From the NCBI GenBank assembly GCA_048013815.1, contig CM106585.1, positions 22,692,001 to 22,756,000 of the forward strand: a stretch of DNA of 64,000 nt. The letters run 5' to 3'. This document shows, piece by piece, positions 1 to 11,514 of this stretch. Within the stretch, counting starts at the first letter, position 1. Each line of letters opens with the position of its first letter. A model generated the notes under the pieces. That model did no database searches. It had not been told where the DNA came from and saw only the letters and a program-made list of their open reading frames with translations. The translations under genes and the position numbers were made by a program. The DNA comes from Setoptus koraiensis. Taxonomy: Eukaryota; Arthropoda.

Positions 1-2072
1 AGAATCTTCCTTTTTCGAATTCCAATATATGATTTTGATTCTGGTCCCGCTTCAAAACATGTATCGTTTTGATAGGAACTTGTGAAATTGTCTCGTAAAC
101 TTAGCTTCGAAATCATCAATTTCAGGTTATCACTATGACTTGAGTTTTTAGTTTGATTAGTATAAGCACCGCTATAATGATTGATATTTCTGTTATTCCT
201 TATGGAAGTTATTAGATATTTGCCATCACAGTTGATTACCATCAATAAAATAGTGGCCAATATTTTATCTTCTTGACAATCTAAAATGTAAGATGAGAAC
301 ATATCAACGCACTGTTTAAAAATTCGTTTTGCCTCCAGATGTTCGCCAGACTCTTTGAGGAGATGAATCTGAGCCCTTATATTCAATAAAAGATTTCTTC
401 TAGTTTCATGTATCATCGTATTACAATCGGCGTCATCGTCTCCAAGCGACGCTATTTTCATTCTAGCTCGATTTGTGAATTTGACCATTTGATACTCTAA
501 AACGAAGTTATTCAAGGGCGCCTTACTGTCAAGGATTCGTTGTTGCAACATTCTTAAATCATTCATTGAGGATAGGCCATCACATCCTGTGAGCTTCGTG
601 TCTATTGAGAATGACATTTCCATTATTTGCCGCTCGATAATAAGCATCACAAAAAAATAATTCAGATCATCGTGACACAGTGGAGTAATCAGATTAAGTA
701 GGGCTAGCTTCTCATCGAGATTTTTGTTTTTCTGACATAGTGAGTCAAATTTTGAACCTATGAGAAGTAGTTTGAATATCCAATATATTGAGGCATTTCT
801 GCAAGCAACATTGAAAAGACCATTGAATAGTAGCTCTAGTTGCTCAGGTATACCAGTCATCATGTGAAAATTAGCAACATACTCAAATGAGCTAAATACT
901 AAGTCGCAAACAGCAAATCTTATCCACCTATGATCCATAACGATTGTCGCAGTATCCTTGGTGTCCGCGGGCTTAGTTTTGAAGCTTTCTTCGTAGCAGC
1001 GTCTCATCATCGCACCCAAATATCGGTTGAAGAAGAAGAAATCCCTGCAAATAATTGAACGATTTGGGAAGTATCTTATGTATCTCAAAATGAAAGACCT
1101 GGCAAGAATTCTCGCATAATAATGTTGGAGCTTATCGTCTTGCTTGATATCGATCACTTTTTCTAAGCGACAAAGAATAGATTCTTCATCAGTTAGTTTC
1201 ACCTCCGAATCAGATTCCATTAAAGCTAATTCACATTCGAGAGTAAGAAACAAAATAGATTCATAGTTTGAATGATCATGGGTGCTTGTGAGTTTTCTTG
1301 CTGACTTCATAAGATTTCTAGCTGCTTTGACAAAACCAATGTCAACGAAAGTTTTGATAAGAAGATAATTAGCATGAACAAGAGCATTTGGTGTTACAGC
1401 GGGTACCATTTGGAATAAATTGACAAGTAAGTCAGCGGACTTGAGTTGGTAATTTGTTACCCTGAAAAATTTGAAAAAATAGCAAGAGTAAATCACGTGA
1501 TGGGTTAGACCTAATCTGAGGGCTAGTTTTGAATTGAAGGTCACTTGAGTGTCACATATTGCTTGATGCCACTGATCTATGGCTGACTGAAGATATTTGA
1601 TGTGGTTGAAGTATGATGATGACGACAAATATTGTTCATCTTGCTGGCGTTGTGTCTGATTTTGTTGCTCGCAAGAGTTTAGGCATTCGATTTGTGGCGG
1701 AACTGTACACTTGAATCTCGAACCAATATATTCGTTGCAATCTGAATTCAATTTCTTCTTGTTAGACAGCTTGGCATTGTATTCGAGCAACAGTTGGTTT
1801 TGCTGCCATTGATAGACGGAATCATCTAGTATTTTGGCCTCAAGTCTGTGCAGTTCAAAATAGCTACTGCCCAAGAAAAGGTATCTAATATCAGCCGGTA
1901 TACAGGGACATTGCTTTGTATCATGCTCGCTAATGAGATCGATGACATTCTGGGCCTCTTGCAAATTTTTAGCCAGCTTGGTTTGATCCAGCCATGTCAT
2001 TTTAGACAGAATTGTTTTGCACAGGTCGCACTTCAATCCACGTGCATGGGGGGCTCTTTGGGGTGCCACCAT
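1..2072 (-). CDS. Large helical protein of unknown function, cut by the window edge
   Basis: An uninterrupted frame runs leftward from an ATG at 2072 to base 1, giving 690 codons without a stop, so the C-terminus lies outside the window. The N-terminus begins MVAPQRAPHARGLKCDLCK; a second in-frame Met at 2000 is a possible start. The translation is rich in Leu, Ala, Phe and Cys, with recurring helix-pair texture such as LVHANYLLIKTFVDIGFVKAA and LLNIRAQIHLLKESGEHLEAKRIF. That resembles a TPR or other alpha-solenoid scaffold. No catalytic motif is visible. I do not recognise the family; a separase-type or cohesin-loader-type solenoid is conceivable but not shown. No intron is seen in this part. 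It is divergent from PCMT1, with about 490 bp between the two starts. Confidence 0.75.
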   Translation of the reverse strand, partial: MVAPQRAPHARGLKCDLCKTILSKMTWLDQTKLAKNLQEAQNVIDLISEHDTKQCPCIPADIRYLFLGSSYFELHRLEAKILDDSVYQWQQNQLLLEYNAKLSNKKKLNSDCNEYIGSRFKCTVPPQIECLNSCEQQNQTQRQQDEQYLSSSSYFNHIKYLQSAIDQWHQAICDTQVTFNSKLALRLGLTHHVIYSCYFFKFFRVTNYQLKSADLLVNLFQMVPAVTPNALVHANYLLIKTFVDIGFVKAARNLMKSARKLTSTHDHSNYESILFLTLECELALMESDSEVKLTDEESILCRLEKVIDIKQDDKLQHYYARILARSFILRYIRYFPNRSIICRDFFFFNRYLGAMMRRCYEESFKTKPADTKDTATIVMDHRWIRFAVCDLVFSSFEYVANFHMMTGIPEQLELLFNGLFNVACRNASIYWIFKLLLIGSKFDSLCQKNKNLDEKLALLNLITPLCHDDLNYFFVMLIIERQIMEMSFSIDTKLTGCDGLSSMNDLRMLQQRILDSKAPLNNFVLEYQMVKFTNRARMKIASLGDDDADCNTMIHETRRNLLLNIRAQIHLLKESGEHLEAKRIFKQCVDMFSSYILDCQEDKILATILLMVINCDGKYLITSIRNNRNINHYSGAYTNQTKNSSHSDNLKLMISKLSLRDNFTSSYQNDTCFEAGPESKSYIGIRKRKI

Positions 2073-2558
2073 CACTTCCTTGGAATGGATCACTCAATAA
2101 GGGCTAAGAATAATAAATTGTACAGCAGGAAAAGTCTTAGTGATAATTTCATTGTCCAGCAGTATATATGAGATATCCTTATCATCGTGGTGTCCGTGCA
2201 CAGAATACGCAATTACGCACGTGTGACCATCCGTATGCGTTTTTTCCCATTTCTTTTTTAGGCCGCCAGGGCGACGCATCGTTTGGCGGCAAATCGGGTT
2301 CAAAAAATCGATCTTCAGCGCCCCCTAGCGCACTATGCGCGCACTAAATACAGGTGAAACATACATCAGTCACACAAGCAATAGGCCCCCTATCGGCCAG
2401 TACTAGAAACATGAGATTCTGAACATGAAAAAAAAATCAGAAATGTTAGGTTTCCTTTGGAGCGAGCTCGCCCGGCCTCTCTTCGTTGGTTATATCGAAA
2501 CGGTTGTTCCAACTTTTTGGTTCGTGAAGCTAGATATTGATTGTTTATTCCAACTACA
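2073..2558. promoter_or_regulatory. Shared divergent promoter region
   Basis: This 486 bp spacer separates the start of the leftward gene from the start of PCMT1 and must hold both 5' ends. Short frames cross it on both strands (for example 2094-2303 minus), but none has family resemblance. I see no clear TATA box or named motif, so the promoter role is inferred from gene orientation alone. Confidence 0.45.
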
Positions 2559-3329
2559 ATGGCGCTATATCAGGCAGGTAAAACTCTCAAGGATCTTGTT
2601 GAGAATCTCAAGCGTAAGTAGAATTGAAACAATCAGCTTCGTTTCGAAAGGGAGATACAAACAAGACGAAACTCATTTCAAAACCATTCTTGCCATTCAC
2701 ATACTCAAGTTAAGGGACTAATAGAAGATGCCCTCGTTGAAAGGACTATGCTAAAAGTAGATCGTGCCAACTATTGCCCCAACAATGCCTATGAAGACAC
2801 GCCAATACAAATTGGTTACAATGCAACCATATCTGCCCCTCACATGCATGCCAAAGCTCTGGAGGTACTCAGGGATCATCTTCATTCCGAGGCCAAAGTT
2901 CTGGACGTGGGCTCTGGCTCAGGTTACCTGACGGCCTGTATGGCTCTAATGACTGAACCAAATGGTAAAGTATTTGGTATAGAGCATATACCTGAGCTAG
3001 TCAGTAGGTCGAAAGCAAACGTAGAGAAGGATCAGCCAGGCTTATTACAGTCAGGACGCCTGAAATTTGTAACTGGGGACGGACGTGTTGGTCTCGCCCA
3101 AGAGGCTCCCTTTGATGTGATACATGTTGGCGCTACAGCGCCCGGATTGCCTGTTGAACTGATCGAACAACTCAACAAAGGTGGTCGAATGGTTGTTCCA
3201 ATTCAAAAAGATATAGATAATCAGATATTTGAGCAAATCGATAAACTACCCAACGGGGAAATAAGAAGAAAAGAGCTCCTACGTGTTCGGTATGTACCCC
3301 TCACTGACCGCAAATATCAATTAGATTGA
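2559..3329 (+). CDS. PCMT1: Protein-L-isoaspartate(D-aspartate) O-methyltransferase, two exons
   Basis: This enzyme uses S-adenosylmethionine to methylate isoaspartyl residues in aged proteins and starts their repair; it is normally cytosolic. Exon 1 is 2559-2613 (M A L Y Q A G K T L K D L V E N L K plus one base, donor GTAAGT). The intron is 2614-2709 and exon 2 is 2710-3329, giving 224 residues against about 227 in human PCMT1. Family blocks are present in order: IGYNATISAPHMHA, the SAM-binding motif VLDVGSGSGYLTA, GDGR, APFDVIHVGATAP, the LNKGGRMVVPI block and the terminal YVPLTD. Joining at CAAG/TT restores the expected LKGLIEDALVERTML helix. A Met at 2748 could start a shorter product but would lose conserved N-terminal sequence. 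Confidence 0.95.
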
Positions 3330-3404
3330 AAATTAGTTTACTCTCAGCAGTGATCGACAGTTCTGAAATTTCCGAATATATCACGTGAATTTGAGATCTC
3401 TATA

Positions 3405-3410
3405 AATAAA
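3405..3410 (+). terminator. PCMT1 polyadenylation signal
   Basis: A canonical AATAAA lies about 75 bases after the PCMT1 stop codon. Confidence 0.6.
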
Positions 3411-3860
3411 ACAAGACGAATTAGGTTGGTTACCTCTATCAACCAAATTAAAGCCTTTCGACAAGGTAAATAGCAACAAAATGTTATTGATGTTAGTTAA
3501 CAAACACGCGCATGAAAGAATACTCAACAATTGTACGAAGTTATCATCTCTGCGACAGCAGCGTTAACAAATTGTTTTTTTCTCTCTTAATTAGTTGACA
3601 CCTCGTGGTAGCATTAAGTTGAAATACTAGACTCACTCAATGACAAGTTGTTAGTGACCTAAGTGAATAAACTCCGACAAATTAAAAAAGAGTTCATTTC
3701 AATAGCATTGAGATAATTTTTGAGTAATTGGATATCAATTTGCGTTGGAGTTTGGATAACTAGGTTCTTAGGTGTATTCTATAATGTTTTCAATAATTTT
3801 GTCTTGAGGAGGCGTGATGGCAGGATAGGGGAAGGGAAAGTGGTTTGATAGTTTTTGGTA
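3411..3860. other. Gene-free spacer
   Basis: This AT-rich spacer lies between the convergent 3' ends of PCMT1 and the next leftward gene. I see no supported gene, RNA or repeat. Confidence 0.5.
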
Positions 3861-4820
3861 TCAATCGTCAGGCGTAGATGTGTCGGATAGAACCACGATC
3901 AAATCCAAAGCGGCCCCAGTCAATGAAACAGGTTTCCAGTCGCCTTTAGGTAATACGAGTCTCGGTAATGATGCACAAATTTCCTTTAATCGTTTTTGTT
4001 CGGGACATGCAGACTCTAATAAATCACCAACGACTGAGTCAAACATCTCTTCGGCTACTGGAGTATATTGGGTACACTGTGGCCCAATATCGACTATTGC
4101 TTTCTTTTGTGTGATAAATGTTAGGTTAGATTTTAGGTATCTCATTAGTTTTCAGATCCATTGGGAGGCAACAACAAATTCAGCCATTACAATAGTTAGG
4201 TGACACTTACATCTTTGTATTCAGCCGCAGCGCAACATGCATGATTAAATCTATCCCTCCATTTCATGTTAGCCGTTGTTATTACCTGAACAGAGGATAT
4301 GATTTCTCGTTCGCTTTGAGTATATTCCTTTTTCTTGAACTAATATTGAGCAAACGTCGTGATTAATTAGTTTCAATGAGCTGATTTGTGATTGTCTGTT
4401 GGATGTTTGCCTTAAGAATGGGAATACGGAACTCACCTTGTCGAGGCAGGCGAAAGTTTGCTGAAATCTTTTGGCTGACTCACCATCCATATTGGCACAC
4501 AATTTCTTAGAGTGCCGTTGGCGTCCATTCTGAAACGATTGTAAAGTCCTTCTAGCCACGTTACTGAGACATTTTCCTTGCACCTTGAGACATTTCAAAC
4601 CATCTCCTATACGATCGCATGATCTTCTAAACTCTTGATCGTTTTTAGGAAAGGAATTGAAAGATGTTGTAAAGGAATAGGTGGCCAAAGAAGAGCACCT
4701 ATCTATTACTTCGACATGATTCGTACAATTCGTACCATCTTTCAGTTTTGCTTGACGAGGCGCTCCGGTGACCAACACTAAACCAGAGCGATCAAAGTGA
4801 TAAGATACAATTCGTTGGAT
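3861..4820 (-). CDS. Secreted cysteine-rich protein of an arthropod-type family, multi-exon; N-terminus unresolved
   Basis: Three phase-0 exons on the minus strand join cleanly. They are 4820-4437 (donor GTGAGT), 4285-4211 (acceptor TTCAG, donor GTAAGT) and 4103-3861 (ending ...STPDD). The joined protein has regularly spaced cysteines: NCTNHVEVIDRC, SCDRIGDGLKCLKVQGKC, KLCANM...FACLDK, then a CC pair in RFNHACCAAAEYK, then PQC, ESACPEQ and EICASLP. The pattern recalls secreted helical Cys proteins (DUF19-like) common in arthropods and nematodes; the assignment is by texture only. A likely upstream exon ends at 5146 (donor GTGAGA at 5145) and encodes the hydrophobic LLPVLFTTLLAICLIQDW. It would join in phase 0 and supply a signal peptide, but I cannot place the initiator Met. 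A second hydrophobic frame at 4891-4996 does not join in phase. Confidence 0.65.
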
Positions 4821-5232
4821 CTGTAGTGAAATTGTATGCAGTTAGGGGATCGCGACGCCATTTTCTGCATTGATAGTGATGAAAACTTACCTGTAAGGTG
4901 CAAAAATACAACAAAAGTTCCAACTATGAACTCATACTTGACTTTTCTACTGGACCCATTACTACGGCCTAATCTGAAGATTGCTACATTAAACATATTA
5001 ACTTATCGCTAGCTGGATTGCTACTGATTAAAAAATTTGGTCTAATTTTCATTAAATTCTTTTCTCCAATGTGCTCAAATGAAAAGAGGCGGTGCATCGG
5101 CGATGGGTGATTATGATTCGATGAGGTGAGACTCCTGGGTCTCACAGTAGATCCAACCACAGCAAGAATAATGCCAGTCCAATCTTGTATCAAACAAATG
5201 GCTAGGAGAGTCGTGAAAAGGACAGGCAACAA

Positions 5233-6655
5233 TTTTTGTAGAAAAACACGTTTTGCAAGTATCTGATCAATGGATCACATCAAGTGAACGTCTAGAGAAG
5301 AAAAATTGTATGAACGCGAATGATTTATCCTTACGTGGCTTTGACTTGTCTATGTATCTTTAGGAGTCAGCTAGAAGAAAAAAATCACTAAATTGTCTAA
5401 TTTCTTTAAAGTCTGTACCATTCGGATTTGGTAAACCGGAGCGAAAAATTTCAACTGCAGACTAACTTGCCAAACATGTCATAAAGTTGAAACACGTGCA
5501 AAAAACTCGGCAACAAACCAAACAGTGCTCAAATATTCATCTCTCTTTTATTTGATGTACCGGTTGCTAAAAAAGGATTTGAGTAGTCAACAGTGACGGT
5601 TATAAGTCGCCTGACTAGTAAGAGAAGTTTCAATTATACAAATCTTTCAATGAAAATCAAGAATATAAATCAATGTCGACCGACATCTTTTAAAAGCATT
5701 TGATTGACTTGATAGTACATGAAGCCTGTTATCAACTTTTATCTCATCTATCTACTATATTACTAGTGACTTGTTAACAAACGGAAGTTCGCATGTCTCT
5801 AAGCTATTCAAATTAACACAAGGAAACTTATCTAATATCTTTATCGACTTAGATGGACATCGTGTATGGGTAATTCAGTTACGAACAATCTTTATTCGCT
5901 GAATTGTCTGCGTTTTCGTAGATCACAGAAGCAACAACAACAAGTACACAACCACAATAGATTAATCATGCAACCAGTGAAACTAACATGTAAGCATCTG
6001 TCTTTCGGTACCGTACTATTCACTTTTGTATGTTTAGTACAAGGGTCGGCAACTTTTTACAATCAACTCAACGTAGCAATTTTTGGAATCATTTTTGTCA
6101 AACAGGTTTTCACCATCGCGCTAGCCGACATGGCGATGAGGTCACAATATTTCGCAGGTAGAATGTATTCTGAGAGGCCATCATTACTTCTGTTCTATAC
6201 CGAGACATTTCAGAGGAATTTTAGAAAGAATCATACACGTAATCACATGATGGATTACCAATTATAGTTTTATTTCTATCACTAAAGTTAATCAAAAAGT
6301 AAGTCATTAAAATAACGCCAACCAGTATCAGGTTATTAGGAAGCATTAAAAGTCTCCGGCCAGCTTAATAATTGGCGATATAGACTCAAAACAGATGAGT
6401 GAGTCTGTCTTCAATGGGATTGCCTAGAGATCACTTAAGGAGTTAACACTCTTGGAGTAATTAGAATCTTGTTGCTAAATAATTAATCTATATCGATTAT
6501 GGGCCTCTTAAAGTTGAATTTCCAGTCTCCCTTTCGGTTCGTCGAAATTTTTCTTCTATCTGTTTTTATTATTGAACCAATATGTCGACTAAAACACATG
6601 GGATGGTCATGAAGTCCGTTGCGATGATGATGAGCATATTAAATATAAGTCTATA
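5233..6655. other. Intergenic region without a supported gene
   Basis: This AT-rich stretch lies between two leftward genes. A 133-codon plus-strand frame at 5866-6267 has a hydrophobic patch but no recognisable domain, so I do not call it. A short block at 6042-6056 resembles a hAT-type transposon end. It may also hold the 5' exon of the cysteine-rich gene and the 3' UTR of the transporter. Confidence 0.4.
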
Positions 6656-8125
6656 TTAAGTATTATTAGTAGTTTTAATATTGACACTGAGGATTGTAGA
6701 GTATGAGCAAAAAACAAGTATAGCAACACCTATAATTAGGAGCGCCTTGGCTAGCAATCTCTCTGTAAATGTGTGCTCTCCAATTTTGATAAAAGTGAGA
6801 GCCGGCAATATAAAACAAACGGTGGTCCCAGCGGTGGATCCAATAATGCCTAATATAAATTCTATATGCGGTAGCATCACAGATAAGCTTATAGTTATAA
6901 TAATCAATATTACTGTTAACAACCTAAATTGAAAATCTGATATATACAATCTAGCTGGACCAGTGGTGGAGCCCAATGGGCTAGATTGGGGGCTATCATC
7001 AGCTCCGATGGATGTGTCTGTAGATGTGGCCAGATGATAATTGGCAGTTTTAGAGAGGCTTGAGCCATTTGATGATCCCCGATGAGATTGCTTGGTATTG
7101 GCGTTGTTGTTGCTATTGTTAGCAATAGTGCAACTATCACCAATATTATTCATGCCGACCAGAGTCATGGCCGATGGAGAGGTCGGTAAATGATGGAAAT
7201 GGGTGGATTTTTTAAAGTTTCCTATTATTAGAGAATGGACAGATGTTCTGCATGGAAATAGGCATAATGGAAAACTCATTAACAGGGTAACAATAAATCC
7301 TATCTTAGTTAGTGTCGTTGTTAATGATGGTGCAAACGCTAGCAAGATGTTACCACTTAGTATTTGATCATTGAAGGCCATATAACCCAATAGTCCTACG
7401 GTTACATAAACAAATGAACAAATGTAAATAGCTTGTCGAACAATGGCGTTGTTCTTTTTAATGGCCAAATTGTCGCATGTTATGCTGGAGCTATCAAATA
7501 TTTCAAATAGTGATGTCTGGCACGACATGGCCATACTAAATATGGGAAATGTGGTCAATAGACCTGATGTGTTCCAGTAGGTTATTTTATCAAAATATTT
7601 TATGTTCACTGTACCAGATAACTTGTCTGTTGTCTCAAACATTAATTTTAATATAAGGCACGAATATAATATAAGTGACAACAATGAGAATGATGTCAAA
7701 CTATCTACACTCCTTAATAGTCCCAATGGTAATGCAACAAATGCACTTAAAACAATCATTGATATTATTTTAAGCTGTGGATTGTATTTAATATCAAATA
7801 ATTCACAAATGATCTTGGGCGCTAAATCTCCTATCATAATAAAATAGGCAACACATGTACCCAATAGAAAGCCAATGAGGCCGAGTTCGACGAGCACTCG
7901 GCCAAAATGGCCCAAAACATCGTGGACAATAAGTTCAAAGCTTCGTCTTCTTGATATAAATGCCGATTTGAGTAAAAAGCTGCATGATAGTCTAGTGAGA
8001 AATCCGCTTATTATGATTAATAAAATGGACAACAATACGCCACTTTTTTCAAAGCAATAAGGCATGGCTAATATGGACACACCGATGATGCTGTTGCCTA
8101 AATTAACGGTCTTACTGAAAGACAT
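6656..8125 (-). CDS. SLC38A10-like amino acid transporter, intronless
   Basis: This is a 489-residue multi-pass membrane protein of the amino acid/auxin permease superfamily, closest in texture to SLC38A10. TM1 carries NLGNSIIGVSILAMPYCFEKSG, matching the NSIVGVSVLTMPFCF signature of that family. Later blocks also match: VELGLIGFLLGTCVAYFIMIGDL, FPIFSMAMSCQTSLFEIFDS (family IPIFGMSFACQ), and VGLLGYMAF. About eleven hydrophobic segments are visible. Between the TM8-like segment (ending FPCRTSVHSLII) and TM9 lies a low-complexity loop at roughly residues 315-395, rich in Asn and Ser. The protein stops soon after the last segment (LVFCSYSTILSVN), so the long cytosolic tail of vertebrate SLC38A10 is absent. 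Substrates in SLC38A10 include glutamine, glutamate and aspartate; transfer of that to this protein is inference. Confidence 0.85.
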   Translation of the reverse strand: MSFSKTVNLGNSIIGVSILAMPYCFEKSGVLLSILLIIISGFLTRLSCSFLLKSAFISRRRSFELIVHDVLGHFGRVLVELGLIGFLLGTCVAYFIMIGDLAPKIICELFDIKYNPQLKIISMIVLSAFVALPLGLLRSVDSLTSFSLLSLILYSCLILKLMFETTDKLSGTVNIKYFDKITYWNTSGLLTTFPIFSMAMSCQTSLFEIFDSSSITCDNLAIKKNNAIVRQAIYICSFVYVTVGLLGYMAFNDQILSGNILLAFAPSLTTTLTKIGFIVTLLMSFPLCLFPCRTSVHSLIIGNFKKSTHFHHLPTSPSAMTLVGMNNIGDSCTIANNSNNNANTKQSHRGSSNGSSLSKTANYHLATSTDTSIGADDSPQSSPLGSTTGPARLYISDFQFRLLTVILIIITISLSVMLPHIEFILGIIGSTAGTTVCFILPALTFIKIGEHTFTERLLAKALLIIGVAILVFCSYSTILSVNIKTTNNT

Positions 8126-10987
8126 GATGACGATATTTACGATCCTATTTCAGTAATGTAATTTAGTACAATAGTAATAATAATAATGAGGATAATAATA
8201 ATAATAATAATGGTAATCAAATAATCTTTTTTTTCTATACTACGAATCCAAATGGCTCAGGTGACGAGTGGAGCTTTCAGTGGTAGTATCAGCATGTTGA
8301 TAGCGAGAACAGTTGTTGTTTCCTATTAATAGACATCACGGTTGCTCTTGTTGTTATGTCTTTCGATGAAATAATTTTGTGTAGGGCGATGATAATATAT
8401 GTAAATATATTAAATGGTTATATTTGCAATTGTGTACGTTGTACCATAATAGTGATAGATAGATATAAATGAGAGTTTTCACATCGGAAAATATCAACGT
8501 CACACTTATCTATGGTGAACATCAGGAATGCCACAGTTGGTGATCCCATTCTATGGTCTTCTATGGATTGCAAGCCATGAAAAGGCGGCAGTCAGAAATC
8601 AGTTATGGCAACAACCCGTTCCTGCTTGTAACTGCTGCTTTGTGTTTGCTTCTATCCATTTGCTTGTTGGTGTCCAATTTTGTTGTTGATTTAATTCGGA
8701 CCACCACCAATCTGTGTTAATTTATTAATATCAGCTCACTGGTCGTTTACAAGTGGAATTAGAATGGTCGCCAACAGTTATGTCAAATTAACAACTATCT
8801 TGTAGTAACTCAAACATCGAATATCGTCACCTCATGGTGCGAGCGCTTGCAGTCCACAGAATTGTATAACAAAAATTAAATTTGATGATTGTTGTGCAAT
8901 CATGATAACACAATCATGCTATAAGTTGGGCACGTTCTTTTGTTATCTATTCGATTGATCACTAATTAGTGAATCGAAGCTCAACGCCAGATGAATGTTG
9001 ACCAAAAAATAGTCGTGGCAGTGTCGAAAGTCCATCCTAAACTAATAACTTTGAAACCAAGTGATGTGGTGAGATGGGATATATATTTCAATCTAATTGG
9101 CATTCTAATGGTGCCCATAAACAAATGCTAGCATTAATCGTTTCAATGGGCTTGTTAGTAGAAGACTCGAGCTTAAGAGTTGAAAGCGTAGTGAGGCGCG
9201 GGCCACTCAAGTGAGGATAGAGCTCACTGGGGCGGAACTCTCATTAGAATCATTCAGACTGTAGAGCAGCTAACGAAGTATGTGATTGCCGAGTGAAAGC
9301 TGTCCAGATTTTTATGAACGCACAATGAAGGATACAGAACAAACACTGATAAAATAACTTCAAGCAGTTAGAACAGTTTGTGGAAGCGAGCTAAACATAG
9401 AATGAAAAAATGAGCAGCGACAACATAATTAGTTCTAACATTAAAGCAGTTTGAGCAAATTATGACTATCAAGCGACAGTGTTATTGTCTAAGTGAATAG
9501 AACAAAAAGTAAAGTACAGTGGTATGTTGACAGATGAGAATGCTAATTAGCATAAACTTAGCGAATCCATTTGAGTTACAATAACTGTGAATGGTTCATC
9601 CGAAGTCGAATGTCAACAAATCCGTTGGACAGTGTCAATGTTTATGCAATTAGTCAATATGCTCGGCAGGAAAGACGCTAGTGCTGTTGCATCACTGATC
9701 TATACTAATTCTATACTAATCTATACTATTTTATCGGATCAGAGAGCTATGTCCGTTGGCCCAATCTCACTCTTTGTTGTAATTAAGGCTTTTAACTGTT
9801 TCATACATAACCGACGACTGCATGAACTCGCTGTCAGAGATGACAAGAGAACTAAAGTTTGTTTGATGCTTTTGCACAGGATAATCGAGCAATCATTTAG
9901 GCACTAATCTGTTTGCGTTTCATGTAGGATCATCCCTGAAAGGTGAGACGATTGTTGAGCGATAGATGAAGCAAAATTGTCAAGCAATTCACTATGGCTT
10001 ATAACTGTATGTTGCAGCCGTCAGTTATAACAATCAGCTTATCATCGCCAGATTGTGCACAATCACTATTAATTTGTTGTGTGGGACATGTTATCACAGC
10101 GGATTAGGTGCGTTGTTTTCTCTCAAAGTTCATTACCATTGATCATGATTATCATGGATGATAATAATATCTAATTATGATAATGTTTTCATATCAATGT
10201 GGCCGTTGTTGTGTGTCAGAGCAACGAGATATCAAGTGGCCAACAAATTATTATTATGACTCTGTTCTGTGTCCATCAAATTAGTGGGCGAGCTAACCAC
10301 GAGCCTAACACCAATAGGCGGGTCGCTAGATCTAGACGTGAAAGCGGCGCTATTGATCTTGTAAATAGTGTGTTATACTGGAGTAAGTGGCATCGAGTAA
10401 ATAATAATAACAATAACAATGGGCTCATTGTCAGTCTGTCCGCATTTAGCTTACTGGCAAATTGTTTGCGCTGCTTTCAATGGGGACCTAGGTGCACATA
10501 TAATTCTCATGGCACCGTCTACGACATCAACTTGTCAGTCCTTTTCACAACTGCTAACAACTGGCCCGCAACTAGCCCACAACTAGCCGTGTTCGATGGA
10601 GGCCCGATTTGCCTCTTTACCTAGTCGTCGTCATTGTGTTGGTGAGCTCATGAGTTGAGGGTAAGGCACGATTGCAAAAGTGCACACCAGTCAATGTTGC
10701 CCAGACGCGAGAACCAACTCACTTCTCTCGCTTGTCTAGATTCTAGACAGGCCCTGAGCACAGTTATAAACACAGTAAATAAACGTGAATACAGTATAGA
10801 GACCTAAATACAGACCGGAATAGTCGTAAATAGATTATTGTGTAGTGCTAACTTTTACCACTACTGCTGCCAGGCCAGGCCAAAGTAACAGAATACAGCT
10901 AGTACATAACGGTGAGTTAGATGAAATTAGGTGTAAGGTTGAGCGCTAGATACAGCGCCTGTTTGCTGTTTCACTGTTTCTATTAGG

Positions 10988-11003
10988 AGAATTACGTAAT
11001 TCT
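10988..11003. promoter_or_regulatory. 16 bp palindrome containing TTACGTAA
   Basis: AGAATTAC/GTAATTCT is a perfect palindrome. Its core TTACGTAA (10992-10999) is a consensus site for PAR-bZIP/C/EBP-class factors. Function is inferred only from the motif. Confidence 0.35.
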
Positions 11004-11514
11004 ATTTGTTTGGATTGCGCGTTGAGCAGCAGCAGCTAACTGGTTGTAGTTGCGTTCAGTAACGGCTAGAGGCGCTTCTCGTGGGGGCCTATCACAAGAG
11101 AAATTGGTAGCATCGCAACGATGAGCTCAAGCATCCAACTGAAGCAATTATATCGAGACAGCGTGTGTTTGTTTTGCGGATCGCGTGGCGCTCAGAGCGT
11201 CCCCTCTAGTAGCTTCGCGCAACTACTGTCGCTAGATTTCAAGCTTGTAAAGCGAGCGTACATAGCAGCAATAGCAGCGTATTAGATGGTCAGGTACCGT
11301 TTAGTGTGGCTAAATGATGATGACGATGCTATAGTGTGATGTTGTAGCAAAGGAGTGGCTGCTGCTGCTGTATCTTGGCCGCGTTAATGGCGGGGAGGAA
11401 TGTCGAAGGGAGAGAGAGCTAGAGGATCATCGACATGGAAGAAGAATCGCTTTATGATTAATACAGCCAGAGAGAAATTGTCTAGATACCATAGATTTGT
11501 AGTTGTGGTTATGA

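Noticed and set aside
2094-2303. 69-codon minus frame as an upstream exon of the leftward gene
   Set aside because: It ends in a stop before the 2072 start, no clear donor/acceptor pair links them, and it lies in the shared promoter.
4778-4996. Hydrophobic 72-codon frame as signal-peptide exon of the Cys-rich gene
   Set aside because: Its splice donor at 4890 is good, but joining to the 4820 acceptor is out of phase and meets a stop.
5866-6267. 133-codon plus-strand frame with a hydrophobic stretch
   Set aside because: No recognisable domain, poor hydrophobic layout for a signal peptide, and it overlaps a possible transposon end.
9587-10624. Two frames of 106 and 141 codons upstream of calcineurin B
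   Set aside because: No domain texture, and one contains an AAT repeat read as poly-Asn.
10660-10685. TAAGGCACG, resembling the start of miR-124
   Set aside because: The match stops after nine bases and no hairpin partner is seen.
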